Assembly (NCBI RefSeq): GCF_003182255.1
Contig: NZ_QGTQ01000030.1
Span: 1-64,000, forward strand
Origin: Paenibacillus cellulosilyticus
Lineage (GTDB): Bacteria; Bacillota; Bacilli; Paenibacillales; Paenibacillaceae
Length of the DNA stretch: 64,000 bases
Direction: 5' to 3'
The notes under the pieces were generated by a model. That model saw nothing but the letters and a program-made list of their open reading frames with translations, searched no databases and was not told the origin of the DNA. The position numbers and the translations under genes are program-made. Positions within the stretch are counted from its first letter, which is position 1. Every line of letters starts with the position of its first letter. Below are positions 1 through 9,100 of this stretch, piece by piece.

Positions 1-134
1 TGCTATTTATCGCGAAAGAATGCTGTCACAGGCAGCTTAGTAACGGGGTTTCTGTATGAGTGTGTTTTCAAACTGCACTTTTTTTGACAACTCCACAGTT
101 CTTGCTATTTAAATCTCACAAAGACAGGAGAGAA

Positions 135-632
135 ATGATGGAGATCTATAATTTAATATTTACGCAGTTAGTAAGTAAATTTGAAGAAATCAGAGATACC
201 CTAAAGAAAGGAATAGAGCAGTTAGAGGATGACGATTTAAACTATCGACCTAATTATGAAAGTAATACAATTGCAAATTTAGTTGTTCATATAGAAGGAA
301 ATATTAATCAAAGGATTGGAACGGGCCTACATGGATTTCAAGACGTGAGATCTAGGGATAATGAATTTAGTAGAGAGTTGTATGTGTCAAAAGACGAGTT
401 GTTAAATAAAATAGATAACTCATTTAAGCTTTTGATCGAAAGCATTAAAGAATTGAGTAATGAAGATTTATTAAGAAGTATAGAAGTGCGAGGGAAAGCA
501 AAAATCGTATATGAAGTTTTACAACAGTGTGCAAGTCATTATTCTGAGCACCTTGGTCAAATTCTTTACTTAGTGAAGATATGTTTAGGATCATCGTATA
601 AAACGACTTCAATTTATAAAAAGACATTTTAA
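135..632 (+). CDS. DinB-superfamily protein, DUF1572 type
   Basis: A 165-aa four-helix DinB-like protein of the DUF1572 type, probably a cytoplasmic metal-dependent enzyme of unknown substrate. A His in the VVHIEGN segment and the C-terminal HYSEHLGQ motif match the three-His metal site of the fold. I chose the first of two adjacent ATGs because AGGAG lies 4-7 bases upstream; a longer in-frame extension has no ribosome site. A clear paralogue with the same closing SYxxTSI residues sits at 56151-56624, the other end of the array. The exact reaction is unknown. Confidence 0.8.
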   Translation: MMEIYNLIFTQLVSKFEEIRDTLKKGIEQLEDDDLNYRPNYESNTIANLVVHIEGNINQRIGTGLHGFQDVRSRDNEFSRELYVSKDELLNKIDNSFKLLIESIKELSNEDLLRSIEVRGKAKIVYEVLQQCASHYSEHLGQILYLVKICLGSSYKTTSIYKKTF

Positions 633-721
633 AAGGGCTAGTGCCTTTTAAGCCAGTTAGGATTCGTGAATACAAAGACGTTATTATACATGCCCGAAAA
701 CCCAAACGAGGAGTTGAAACT

Positions 722-1177
722 ATGACAGCAAACAAATTACTCAGAATGGACAATGTCGGCATCGTTGTAGAATCCCTTGATGACGCAATTTCTTTCTTTG
801 AGGAGATTGGCTTGCACCTCGAAGGGCGAGCGACTGTCGAAGGTGAATGGGCTGGTCGCGTAACCGGACTAGGTTCTCAGTGCGTAGAGATTGCCATGAT
901 GGTTACCCCAGATGGCCATAGCCGGATTGAACTTTCGAAATTTCTCACCCCACCTACAATATCAGATCACCGAACTGCTCCTGTGAATTCCCTCGGTTAT
1001 CTGCGTGTCATGTTTGCAGTTCAAGACATTGATGAAATGGTATCCAGACTTACTAATAAGTATGGTGCTCAGGTTGTTGGCGAAGTGGTTCAGTACGGGG
1101 ACTCGTATCGGCTCTGCTACATTCGTGGAATCGAAGGACTTCTAATCGGTTTGGCGGAACAACTTGGTAACAAATAA
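722..1177 (+). CDS. VOC/glyoxalase family protein
   Basis: 151 aa with two beta-alpha-beta-beta-beta halves typical of the vicinal oxygen chelate fold (NVGIVVESLDDAISFF at the start of the first, YLRVMFAVQDIDEM in the second). The start is fixed by GAGGAG at 708-713, eight bases before the ATG. The family includes lyases, dioxygenases and drug-binding resistance proteins; the substrate cannot be read here. The gene is visibly richer in G+C than its neighbours on both sides, which suggests a separate origin. Confidence 0.8.
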   Translation: MTANKLLRMDNVGIVVESLDDAISFFEEIGLHLEGRATVEGEWAGRVTGLGSQCVEIAMMVTPDGHSRIELSKFLTPPTISDHRTAPVNSLGYLRVMFAVQDIDEMVSRLTNKYGAQVVGEVVQYGDSYRLCYIRGIEGLLIGLAEQLGNK

Positions 1178-1323
1178 GAAAGTGTAGCTTTATCATGGAT
1201 GGAGCAGCTATTGTAGTGCTAGGGCAGAGAAAGATCAATTTACGAAATGAGTCCGATTAGACTAATCAATGAATGAATATCTAGTTAGAATTAGAAGGAA
1301 GTTTATTGAAAGAAGGTAAGTAC

Positions 1324-1968
1324 ATGAAGAGGGATTACAAAGCTTTAGCTAATAAGCTAGAAAGGCTAAGAGCTCTAGATAAAAAGCAAGAGATATTTGG
1401 ATCGAATTATCACAACTATTTATTAAATCCGAAACTATCTGAACAAGAAGTTGAAGAATTCGAAATGAAAAATGGTATTGTTATCCCTTCTGAATATCGT
1501 TATTTTATATGTGAGATTGGCAATGGTGGAAGTGGACCTTGTTATGGGTTATTACCACTAACAAACTATCATGAACATTATGACAACTACATTTGGGAAG
1601 ATGAAGATTTAAAGAAAAGCTATCTTAGGTACTCATTCCCTTATACAGATAAATGGGAACCTAGATCTAATAATGAGCATGATAACTACGATGTTCTAAA
1701 GCAATCTTTATCAGGTACATTGGCTTTAAGTCATGAAGGATGCGGTTATTATACGCTGTTAATTGTATCTGGCGAGGAAAGAGGAAACATTTGGTTAGAT
1801 GGAATGGTATCTGACCAAGGAATGATGCCATTAATAAGGAATGGTAATAGGTTAGGGTTTTATGAATGGTATGAGAATTGGTTAGATAACAGTATCTTGG
1901 AAGTATTAAAGAAAAAGAAAAATACGAAGATTTTTAGAGTGATTCTCAATAAGTTTAAGAGAAGATAA
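1324..1968 (+). CDS. SMI1/KNR4 (SUKH) family protein
   Basis: 214-aa SUKH-domain protein. The family signature begins LSEQEVEEFE, then IPSEYRYFICEIGNGGSGP and the following GLLPL. SUKH proteins are common immunity proteins against polymorphic nuclease toxins and also occur as orphan genes. No toxin gene is adjacent. A TTG at 1306 preceded by AGAAGGA is an alternative start that adds six residues. Very A+T-rich, like genes 3 to 9 of the array. Confidence 0.8.
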   Translation: MKRDYKALANKLERLRALDKKQEIFGSNYHNYLLNPKLSEQEVEEFEMKNGIVIPSEYRYFICEIGNGGSGPCYGLLPLTNYHEHYDNYIWEDEDLKKSYLRYSFPYTDKWEPRSNNEHDNYDVLKQSLSGTLALSHEGCGYYTLLIVSGEERGNIWLDGMVSDQGMMPLIRNGNRLGFYEWYENWLDNSILEVLKKKKNTKIFRVILNKFKRR

Positions 1969-2010
1969 ATCGGGAGAAAGCTTATAAATCATCTGCAGGA
2001 TGGTGACGCA

Positions 2011-3009
2011 ATGAAGATATTAATAGTTGGAGGGACTGGCTTTATTGGTCCTTTCTTAGTCAAGGAACTATCTCAAGCAGGTCATGAATTGGCTCTCTTT
2101 AATAGAGGCAATAAAAACACTAATTTCTCGAATAGTAATATATGCTACATTTCAGGGGATAGACAGAAGCTTTTCGATTTTAGATCCGAATTTGCAAAAT
2201 TTCAACCCGATGTTGTCATACATATGGGAGCCTATACGAACCAAGATGCAGAAATGGCGATCGCTTCATTGGAGGGAATAGCAAATAGAATGGTCGTATT
2301 GAGTAGTATAGATGTCTACCGTGCATATGGTATTGTGCTTGGGCTTGAAGGTGGAGCAGCAGTAACCCCGTTGTCAGAGGAATCGTTATTACGTCAGAGA
2401 CTATATCCGTATGGTGGAGAGTATGAAAAAATTGTTGTTGAAGAGCAGATAATGAAATGCCCTAACATCGTAGGAACAATATTAAGATTGCCAATGGTAT
2501 ATGGTCCTGGTGATCCATCCCATCGTCTGTATAAATATGCTAAGCGCATCTATGATAAACGTGATTGCATTATTTTTGATGATCTCTTTGCTAACTGGCG
2601 TTCTTCGCGAGGATATGTTGAGAATGTGGCACATGCAATTGCTTTGGCGGCAACAAACGATAGAGCTGCAGGTGAGATTTATAATGTGGGGGAGAGTACA
2701 ACATTATCAGAATATGAGTGGCTTAACACAATAAAAACTTCACTACAATGGAATGGGAAAATACATACATTTCAAAGAAGCCAATTACCTGCAGAATTGA
2801 TATATCCAGAGTTGAATTTCCAGCAGAACTGGGATATTGATACGACAAAGATAAGAGTAGAGTTAGGTTATGAAGAAATTGTAACTTTAGAAGAAGGAAT
2901 TATGAAGACGGTTACATGGGAACTTAACAATCCACCCGATGAGTTACACCCTAAAGATTTTCCGAGATTGGATTACGAAGTTGAGGATAGATTTTTGAGG
3001 GAATTATAA
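2011..3009 (+). CDS. NAD-dependent epimerase/dehydratase family protein
   Basis: 332-aa extended short-chain dehydrogenase. A GGTGFIGP nucleotide-binding loop lies at residues 7-14, followed by an acidic/basic switch region and an AATND..AGEIYNVGE region typical of nucleotide-sugar-type epimerases. I do not see an unambiguous YxxxK catalytic pair; the region around YPYGGEYEK is the likely place but is spaced unusually. It probably acts on a sugar or sugar-like substrate. It starts with ATG after GATGGTGA and stands alone among unrelated genes. Confidence 0.75.
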   Translation: MKILIVGGTGFIGPFLVKELSQAGHELALFNRGNKNTNFSNSNICYISGDRQKLFDFRSEFAKFQPDVVIHMGAYTNQDAEMAIASLEGIANRMVVLSSIDVYRAYGIVLGLEGGAAVTPLSEESLLRQRLYPYGGEYEKIVVEEQIMKCPNIVGTILRLPMVYGPGDPSHRLYKYAKRIYDKRDCIIFDDLFANWRSSRGYVENVAHAIALAATNDRAAGEIYNVGESTTLSEYEWLNTIKTSLQWNGKIHTFQRSQLPAELIYPELNFQQNWDIDTTKIRVELGYEEIVTLEEGIMKTVTWELNNPPDELHPKDFPRLDYEVEDRFLREL

Positions 3010-3048
3010 TCAAAAGATGAATGAGGGTTATTTGATAGGAGTGTAATC

Positions 3049-3699
3049 ATGAAAGAAATTTCAGACCTTATTGTTGAAGCGGATACATGGGCGATGATAA
3101 GAGAATGGATTCGCAACTCACAATTAAATATAGAAATACTCGAGAATAATAGAACTCAGGGTGAAGAAGCGCTTTATCATTTGCAAATAACGAACAGATC
3201 AACGATGGGTGCCATTGCGCTAGAGAGTGGTGGCTTGATCGTTGATAACGGGTGGCTGTGCATACTTGGATCGGGTCATTCCCGGATATATGGATCCCTT
3301 GTTAATAATAAGCATAGCTCTCTCTTCGAAGAAGGGTTTGTAATAGCTTACGACGTAGTTGGAGGCTTATTTGCAATTAATACAGGCCAATTCGAAAATC
3401 ATTCCCGCAATATCTATTATTTTGCTCCGGATACGCTAGAGTGGGAAGATACGGGGAAGGGATATACAGACTTTATTAATTGGGTGTTGAATGGAGATCT
3501 AAATCAGTACTATGAGACGTTTAGATGGGATAATTGGATTAATGATTTGAAGGGATTACAATACGATCAAGGGATTTCAGTATTTCCATATCTATGGTCC
3601 AAAGAGGGCAAAGACGTGGAGAAAAGTTTAAAAAAAGCTATCCCTCTCCATGAAATATGGGGAATTCAAAATGATTTCAGGAATCAATTTAATGGATAG
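3049..3699 (+). CDS. DUF2625 family protein
   Basis: 216-aa cytoplasmic protein resembling DUF2625. Recognisable blocks are the GGLIVDNGWLCILGSG segment, GGLFAINTGQF, the tryptophan-rich LEWEDTGKGYTDFINW and the later YYETFRWDNW. Function is unknown in the family; by context and fold type it may be an immunity-like protein. ATG follows TAGGAG with normal spacing. Its stop lies seven bases before the open frame of a 5'-truncated hydrolase, so a deletion probably ended here. Confidence 0.7.
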   Translation: MKEISDLIVEADTWAMIREWIRNSQLNIEILENNRTQGEEALYHLQITNRSTMGAIALESGGLIVDNGWLCILGSGHSRIYGSLVNNKHSSLFEEGFVIAYDVVGGLFAINTGQFENHSRNIYYFAPDTLEWEDTGKGYTDFINWVLNGDLNQYYETFRWDNWINDLKGLQYDQGISVFPYLWSKEGKDVEKSLKKAIPLHEIWGIQNDFRNQFNG

Positions 3700-3705
3700 A
3701 TTTAA

Positions 3706-4299
3706 TTATCTCAACCTGAAATCCCGTACCACGGATCGAGAGGAAAGCTCAATTATTATGATCCGAAGGTATTACAACAGCAGTATTGGAACGTCGTTAT
3801 TCAGGCGGTAGAAGAGTCGAGCCTCATAATCGATGAATTAGTTAAAGAGGACAAGTTAGTAGGCGTAATTGGGAATTCTGCAGGTGGATTTATTGCAGCA
3901 GGTGTTTTCACGAAACACACCGCTATTCAATCAGCAGTTGTAATGAATGGATCTTGTGCATGGGTAAGGTTTGAGGAACAAATATGTGAAAGAGACAACA
4001 GAGAACCTTGGGCCGGGATAAATAAAGGTGTAGTTCAGGCTCTAGATCCGATTCAATCAATAAAAAATATACAGCAGAGGGCGCTGCTTATTTTACACGG
4101 TACAGAAGATACAACGATACCCATCGATAGTCAGAGATATTTTATGCAAGTGGTTGAACAAAACAACTTAATAAAATCAGTGAGATCAATTGAGTACTCC
4201 AAAGTAAATCATCAAATAACATTGGGCATGTTAGAAGAAGTAAAGAGCTGGTTAATTGGACTTGAAGACCAGTCAAGTAGAAGCTTGTCAAAGAATTAA
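3706..4299 (+). pseudogene. alpha/beta hydrolase, 5'-truncated remnant
   Basis: An open frame with no usable start encodes the C-terminal two thirds of a YitV-like alpha/beta hydrolase. It begins at a PYHGSRG block that normally lies about 60-70 residues in. It keeps the nucleophile elbow GNSAGG, the acid region LHGTEDTTIP and the histidine region NHQI. The catalytic residues survive but the N-terminal strands are gone. An internal ATG at 3943 could still start a 118-residue piece, which would lack the nucleophile. Likely a deletion junction with the gene before it. Confidence 0.75.
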
Positions 4300-4341
4300 T
4301 CAGGACTAAAACTGTAGTTAGTTTCTAGAGGAGTTAGCTTA

Positions 4342-4578
4342 ATGAAAAAACGACCTCGCTGGCTTTGGATCTTGGTATTGGTTTGTTGTGGGTTACCTGG
4401 CGTCCTAGGATTAGCGCTATGTACATTATTGTTAGTTGTCGGCACTTTGTTTTTTGATGATCCTAATGCAAGCTATAGTAAATTTATCCTGACAATTACG
4501 GGGTGTGCGGTTGTACCGGTTTTATTAGTATTACTAGCGATATATTCATACAAAAAGATTCGAAAAGAGAATAATTAA
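4342..4578 (+). CDS. small two-helix membrane protein
   Basis: 78 aa: a short basic start (MKKRPR), a long hydrophobic helix of about residues 8-37, a short DDPNAS outer loop, a second helix at about 48-68 and a lysine/arginine-rich tail. Positive ends on both sides predict both termini inside the membrane. ATG follows AGAGGAG. No family recognised. It forms a closely spaced pair with the next membrane gene, 20 bases downstream. Confidence 0.6.
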   Translation: MKKRPRWLWILVLVCCGLPGVLGLALCTLLLVVGTLFFDDPNASYSKFILTITGCAVVPVLLVLLAIYSYKKIRKENN

Positions 4579-4598
4579 AATGTAGGTGAAGCGTAATA

Positions 4599-4949
4599 TT
4601 GAAGCGCTACAGATCAATTCAAATCATAGTATTAACGATTTTATTACTGCTTGTGTATTCAATAGCTTTTTACTTAGTGATAGATAAGATCACATTTGAA
4701 TGGGCGTTAAAGACTAGGACGGTTTCGGCAGCCCACTTATTACGTCTCAATATTTATAGTAGATATATTGGTGTTGGATTGGGAGTTATTTTGAGTGCTA
4801 GTCTCTTGTTGATCTACAAGAAGAAGGCTAGGGTGTATTACTCATTATTTATTATTCATGTATTGGTTGCTGGGTATGTATTGTATTTAATCTATGTTGA
4901 TCAAAACTATATTTATATTCCATATATTAAAGATGATTATGACTTCTGA
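4599..4949 (+). CDS. three-helix membrane protein, unknown
   Basis: 116 aa starting at TTG, nine bases after AGGTGA. Three predicted transmembrane segments lie near residues 6-27, 50-68 and 77-98, with a KTRTVSAAHLL loop and a tyrosine-rich C-terminal tail. No recognisable family or motif. It follows the 4342 gene with only 20 bases between, so the two may be co-translated and interact. Confidence 0.55.
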   Translation: MKRYRSIQIIVLTILLLLVYSIAFYLVIDKITFEWALKTRTVSAAHLLRLNIYSRYIGVGLGVILSASLLLIYKKKARVYYSLFIIHVLVAGYVLYLIYVDQNYIYIPYIKDDYDF

Positions 4950-4984
4950 AACGTTAGATGAAATGACACTAAGGATATGAAAGC

Positions 4985-5631
4985 ATGAATACTAAACAGT
5001 TTAGAAAGCTAATCAAAGAGCATTTTGCTCCAAGGCTTCATCAGCTCGGGTTTAAGGGGAGTGATCATCATTTTGTTAAGACAAATGATAATCACTTTAT
5101 TTATACGCTGGTGATTCAAGCAGATAAGTATGGTGGATCTTGTGTAATGGAAATGGGTGTGCACTTGGATTTTCTGCCTATTTCGTTTAATGAAATAAAG
5201 CCTCCGATTGATATTACTACATATGATTGTGAGTTTAGAAAACGGCTGAACAAAAAAGCAAATTGGCTGAAGGTGGAGCGTGAAAGATGGTTCTCATATG
5301 GTGAAACAGAAGAAGAGGCCCTAGATACTATTATGGAGATGAGAGAGCTCTTTTTGAATGAAGGCATGAATTATTATTCTCAGTTCAAGGAGTTTCCCAA
5401 GAGTATTACATCAATTGAATTAGATGAGATCGTTGCAAGATCTAATCGGTTAGATGACATTGGCCGCTTGATCTAAAACTAGCCTTGTTAATTGCACGTA
5501 CTCATAAGTATCTTGGTAATGTTGAATTAGCGGTAAAATTCCCTCAATGGGGCTTGCAGAATATTGGTAATGCAGATGGATTAATCGAAGATTCTGAGGG
5601 AATCATTCGAGGATGTACTTACCCTTGTTAA
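4985..5631 (+). pseudogene. DUF4304 protein with a frameshift near its C terminus
   Basis: The first frame gives 163 aa of a DUF4304 protein (FRKLIKEHFAPRLHQLGFKG, then GGSCVMEMGVHLDF and TYDCEFRKRL) and stops at 5474-5476. Another frame continues directly with LALLIARTHKYLGN and NIGNADGLI, which is how the C-terminal region of this family ends, and stops at 5629-5631. One indel between about 5456 and 5476 explains both. It may be a real lesion or a sequence error. The shortened protein might still fold. DUF4304 proteins are often found among immunity-like genes. Confidence 0.7.
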
Positions 5632-5633
5632 GC
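5618..5633 (+). repeat. junction motif copy 1 (CTTACCCTTGTTAAGC)
   Basis: Sixteen bases that match 15/16 with 23948-23963. In both places the motif encodes a Tyr-Pro-Cys-stop end of a damaged reading frame and is followed 23-27 bases later by ATTAGGAG. Confidence 0.5.
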
Positions 5634-5678
5634 CGGTCGAACTTTATTATTTAATTCATCATTAGGAGAGAACATAAG

Positions 5679-6116
5679 ATGATTCGTGAAGCCGAAGCGA
5701 GTGATGTTTCAGAGTTATATCGTCTCTATAGAATGCTGCTTCCAAATAGTAAGAAATTAAATGTAGTAGAAGAAAGAATTATTGAAATTAGAAATGACTC
5801 GAAGAATTTTATATATGTTTATGAGAGCGACAATAAAATTATAGGAACCTTGACCCTAACAATTTGTTTAGAAGCACTACATGGATCGATGTCATACGGA
5901 GTTATTGAGAATGTTGTAGTGGATGAAACGTTGAGAGGGAATGGGATCGGACAGCAATTAATGGATTATGCTGAGCGCTATTGCAGAAGTATTAGATGTT
6001 CGAAAATTATGTTATTAAGTAATTCTAAACGTGAAAGCGCTCATCACTTCTTTGCGAGCATCGGCTACGATAGTACAGTAAGTAAAGCATTTAAGAAATA
6101 TTTGCGCTATGAATGA
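5679..6116 (+). CDS. GNAT acetyltransferase
   Basis: 145-aa single-domain GNAT. It starts MIREAEASDVSEL, with the acetyl-CoA loop RGNGIGQQL at about residues 87-95 and the closing AHHFFASIGY block. Expected to move an acetyl group from acetyl-CoA to a small amine or peptide terminus; the substrate is unknown. ATG follows TTAGGAGAG. It lies just after the broken DUF4304 gene. Confidence 0.85.
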   Translation: MIREAEASDVSELYRLYRMLLPNSKKLNVVEERIIEIRNDSKNFIYVYESDNKIIGTLTLTICLEALHGSMSYGVIENVVVDETLRGNGIGQQLMDYAERYCRSIRCSKIMLLSNSKRESAHHFFASIGYDSTVSKAFKKYLRYE

Positions 6117-6246
6117 AAAGATAACTAAGTCCAAAAGGTCCTGCCATAAAGAAGATTGCTTGAGTAGATAATCTGCTAGGATTGCATTATGTGAAGGATT
6201 TAATTAGAGAATCGACATTCAATGAGATCACCATAGGAGAATTTAG

Positions 6247-6744
6247 ATGAACATCATTCTAATTGGTATGCCGACCGCAGGGAAGAGCACTGTCGGAGTA
6301 ATTTTGGCGAAGGTGTATGGTTATGATTTCATCGATAGTGATGTAGTCATTCAAAACCAAGAAAATCGCTTATTAAAAGAAATAATTGAACAAGAGGGTA
6401 TAGATGGTTTTATTGCTATTGAAAACCGGATTCATGCCTCATTGAACGTTGATCACTCCATTATTGCTACAGGCGGGAGTGTAGTTTACGGGGATGAAGC
6501 AATGAGACATTTAAGAAATATTGGTACTGTGGTTTATTTGAAACTAAGCTTTGAGACGATTCAGCAGCGTCTGGAAGATACGAAACAAAGAGGGGTTGTT
6601 CTAAGGGAAAAGCAATCCCTGATACAACTATATCAAGAGAGATGTCCGTTATATGAAATGTATTCAGACATAATCATTGATGCTGAGAATTATGATGTTA
6701 AGGAGTTAGTAGATGAAATAGTCATGCAACTAAAAACGGTCTAA
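6247..6744 (+). CDS. shikimate kinase-like P-loop kinase
   Basis: 165 aa with a Walker A loop GMPTAGKST at residues 7-15, the DSD motif near 32-34, a GGS motif near 77-79, and the lid and RCPLY segments seen in shikimate kinases. Length and order fit the AroK family. Placement in a set of stand-alone enzymes, rather than with aromatic pathway genes, makes it a paralogue of uncertain substrate. ATG follows TAGGAG. Confidence 0.75.
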   Translation: MNIILIGMPTAGKSTVGVILAKVYGYDFIDSDVVIQNQENRLLKEIIEQEGIDGFIAIENRIHASLNVDHSIIATGGSVVYGDEAMRHLRNIGTVVYLKLSFETIQQRLEDTKQRGVVLREKQSLIQLYQERCPLYEMYSDIIIDAENYDVKELVDEIVMQLKTV

Positions 6745-6745
6745 C

Positions 6746-6943
6746 GTGCAGGTATTCATTAACATCGGATCAAATGAAGAGCCATTACTAGGAAGGCATC
6801 CATCATTTGAGTCCGGTGTTTTTGTTTATAAAATTCAATCGGTTGGAGGAATTGTTTGGAATAATATAGAAGTGATACTGGAAAGCCAGGAACGCATAAA
6901 CATTATCTGTAATCCCGGAACTTCACTTTATATGTTGAGGTGA
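6746..6943 (+). CDS. small hypothetical protein
   Basis: 65 aa from a GTG lying two bases after the preceding stop; no strong ribosome site of its own, so it would need coupling to the kinase gene. Beta-rich with no signal peptide or known motif. Its stop overlaps the Shine-Dalgarno sequence of the next gene. It may be a remnant. Weakly supported. Confidence 0.35.
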   Translation: MQVFINIGSNEEPLLGRHPSFESGVFVYKIQSVGGIVWNNIEVILESQERINIICNPGTSLYMLR

Positions 6944-6948
6944 TCAAA

Positions 6949-7509
6949 TTGGGAACTACATTCGAATCATTACTGCCTGATCATGAACAATTTATTAAAG
7001 AGCAGAGAATATTTTTTGTAGGATCAGCTGCATCGACCGGTCATGTTAATATTTCACCCAAAGGGCATGATGTCTTTAGAATACTATCGCCAAATAAGGT
7101 AGCATACCTTGATTTGACAGGAAGCGGAAACGAAACAAGTGCACATATTACAGAAAGTAGTCGGTTAACTTTTATGTTTATTTCATTTGAAGGAAAGCCA
7201 TTAATATTAAGGCTATATGGCAATGGAAGAGTAGTACTGCCTAACACTGATGAATGGAATAAGCTTGTACCTAACTTCGATCTGCTGCCTGGCTATAGAC
7301 AAATTATTGTTTCTGAAATTGAAATCGTTAAAACTTCTTGTGGATATAGTGTTCCGCTATATTCTTTCGAAGGTGAGCGAGACGTATTGTTAAAGTGGGC
7401 AGTTAATAAAGGCGAAGAGAATTTAATTCAATATAGAAAGAACAAGAATTCAATAAGTATGGATGGCATAGTGACACCTATTGGAGTTTCACTCATTGAA
7501 GATGAATAG
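6949..7509 (+). CDS. pyridoxamine 5'-phosphate oxidase-like flavin-binding protein
   Basis: 186 aa of the PNPOx-like split-barrel type: VGSAASTGHVNISPKG near the N terminus, then YLDLTGSGNETSAHI and FISFEGKPLILRLYG. Proteins of this type bind FMN or F420 and reduce or oxidise small molecules. I chose TTG 6949, placed five bases after a GAGGTGA ribosome site, over a GTG that is part of that site. Stand-alone gene; substrate unknown. Confidence 0.75.
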   Translation: MGTTFESLLPDHEQFIKEQRIFFVGSAASTGHVNISPKGHDVFRILSPNKVAYLDLTGSGNETSAHITESSRLTFMFISFEGKPLILRLYGNGRVVLPNTDEWNKLVPNFDLLPGYRQIIVSEIEIVKTSCGYSVPLYSFEGERDVLLKWAVNKGEENLIQYRKNKNSISMDGIVTPIGVSLIEDE

Positions 7510-7638
7510 GAAGTCGAATGACTAAGGAGCACTATGTTATGGAAAGCATTCTCTAGGAGGGGACAGCGACACCATCGCTTGTAGGACAGGTGGAATTGCA
7601 CAAGCCTTTTATAAGGAGATGCCTAAAAGGGAGGAAGC

Positions 7639-8064
7639 ATGAAGTACCTATATTATTGTACGTTTATTGCCTTTATGCTATTTTTCATGGGCATTAATAT
7701 GATCGGCGATAATAACAAGATACAGAATATCGCTCAATTTTGTATAGTCGTGTTGGGAGTAGGGGGTTCTCTTTATCTATTCGATAAGTACATTTACTCG
7801 AAAATAAAGCGCAGATTAAGTACGACTAAGAAGGGGTGGAACAAGTTATTAGTGATCGAGCTGCTCTTTATATTTGTATCTGCAATCATTCCATTTCTGT
7901 TAATACATCGAAATAATCCAGAACAATTCTACGAAAAGCTTATTATATTCTCATGTTTATTTATTTGGAGTGGTTCATTACAAATCGGTCGGAATATGAA
8001 AGAAAGAAGAGAACAATTGAAGGTTAGTTTAGACGAAAGGGTTAAATCGCATGGAAGTACATAA
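7639..8064 (+). CDS. four-helix membrane protein, unknown
   Basis: 141 aa with four predicted membrane helices (about residues 4-22, 31-50, 71-92 and 99-117), a basic cytoplasmic loop KIKRRLSTTKKGW between the second and third, and a charged C-terminal tail. ATG follows GGGAGGAAGC. No family recognised. The 153 bases after it hold only a short open frame without a clear start. Confidence 0.55.
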   Translation: MKYLYYCTFIAFMLFFMGINMIGDNNKIQNIAQFCIVVLGVGGSLYLFDKYIYSKIKRRLSTTKKGWNKLLVIELLFIFVSAIIPFLLIHRNNPEQFYEKLIIFSCLFIWSGSLQIGRNMKERREQLKVSLDERVKSHGST

Positions 8065-8217
8065 AAACAAAATTACCTATTACTCCGCAATTAGAGTTTG
8101 TTTTAGACTATATGGACTCTATTAATTATGGGAATTGTTCTGTTGACATTCTCTTCAAAGATAACCTTGGTAGAAAGTATAATCACATTAAACATCATAC
8201 AAGGACGGTAGATCTAA

Positions 8218-8697
8218 ATGAGCTTTCAGCTGATTCAAGCATCTCCAGAATATAAAGAAGTGGTCAGAAATTTGATGCAATATTACATCTATGATTTCTC
8301 GGAATTTGTTAATAGTGATGTCCAAGAAAATGGATTATTTGAGGACTATCCCTACTTAGAAGACTACTGGAAAGAAGGAAGTAATCGGTTCCCGTATGTA
8401 ATCATGCAGAATCAAAAGTATGTCGGCTTTGTATTGGTTAGATATATCGAGACAGAAGAGCGAAAATATTATTCGATTGCAGAGTTTTTTGTACTGAAGA
8501 AGTATAGGCGTGAAGGAATCGGTCAAGCAGCAGCGGAGGAGATTTTTAACTTACATAAGGGGAATTGGGAAGTCAAGCAATTAGAAAGCAACAAGCCAGC
8601 ACAACTATTTTGGAACAAGATTATTGTTCGATATACAAAAGGTCGGTTTAAAGAGCGATTTGAGAATGGAAGAAGAATACAAGAGTTTGAAAGTTAA
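8218..8697 (+). CDS. GNAT acetyltransferase (COG3981/COG5628-like)
   Basis: 159 aa; acetyl-CoA loop KKYRREGIGQAAA at about residues 93-105, followed by a KGNWEVKQLESNKPAQLFW block. The same layout (residues YDSSEF, GxGxxAA, TWELRQTKSNLPANYFW) occurs in 55592-56113, so the two are subfamily paralogues at opposite ends of the array. Substrate unknown. ATG follows AAGGACGG. Confidence 0.8.
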   Translation: MSFQLIQASPEYKEVVRNLMQYYIYDFSEFVNSDVQENGLFEDYPYLEDYWKEGSNRFPYVIMQNQKYVGFVLVRYIETEERKYYSIAEFFVLKKYRREGIGQAAAEEIFNLHKGNWEVKQLESNKPAQLFWNKIIVRYTKGRFKERFENGRRIQEFES

Positions 8698-8728
8698 TAA
8701 AATACAAACGAAAATGGAGGAGTTAAAT

Positions 8729-9100
8729 ATGGCATTAAATTTTATGGGTGCAGTATTTGTAAGGGTAACTGACCTCGAACAATCTCTTCGTTTCTATTCT
8801 GATATACTCGGGCTTCAATTACGTAATATTGAGGAATGCGGCAGAATTGCTAATTATATCATTAATGAGAGTTCACCGTTGATCACTTTAATTAAGACAG
8901 AGGGTTATCAAGCTCAAGACTATCCGACCTTTAATTTAAACTACAATAATGTCTTGGAATTACACGAGAAGCTTATAGCGCAAGGTGTAAAGGTTGGCCC
9001 TGTCAAGAACTGGTCTTCCGATCGAAATGTTCATATTGATTTTGATGTATATGATCCCGATGGCAATGCAATTAATTTGATTGAGTGGAGTGCTCGATGA
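8729..9100 (+). CDS. VOC/glyoxalase family protein
   Basis: 123-aa single VOC domain: FVRVTDLEQSLRFYSDILGL opens the first module, and DFDVYDPDGNAINLIEW closes the second with the usual Glu ligand position. GGAGGAG lies at 8716-8722, fixing the start. The stop codon overlaps the ATG of the HAD gene (ATGA), one of few translationally coupled pairs in the array. Confidence 0.8.
   Translation: MALNFMGAVFVRVTDLEQSLRFYSDILGLQLRNIEECGRIANYIINESSPLITLIKTEGYQAQDYPTFNLNYNNVLELHEKLIAQGVKVGPVKNWSSDRNVHIDFDVYDPDGNAINLIEWSAR

Noticed and set aside
1-134. Possible end of an upstream gene or extended start of the first DinB gene
   Set aside because: No recognisable protein; the extension from base 60 has no ribosome site and the internal ATG at 135 does.
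8065-8217. Short open frame resembling a YezD-type small protein before the 8218 GNAT gene
   Set aside because: It has an INYGNCSVDI stretch of the right kind but no start codon and runs into the GNAT gene; too weak to annotate.
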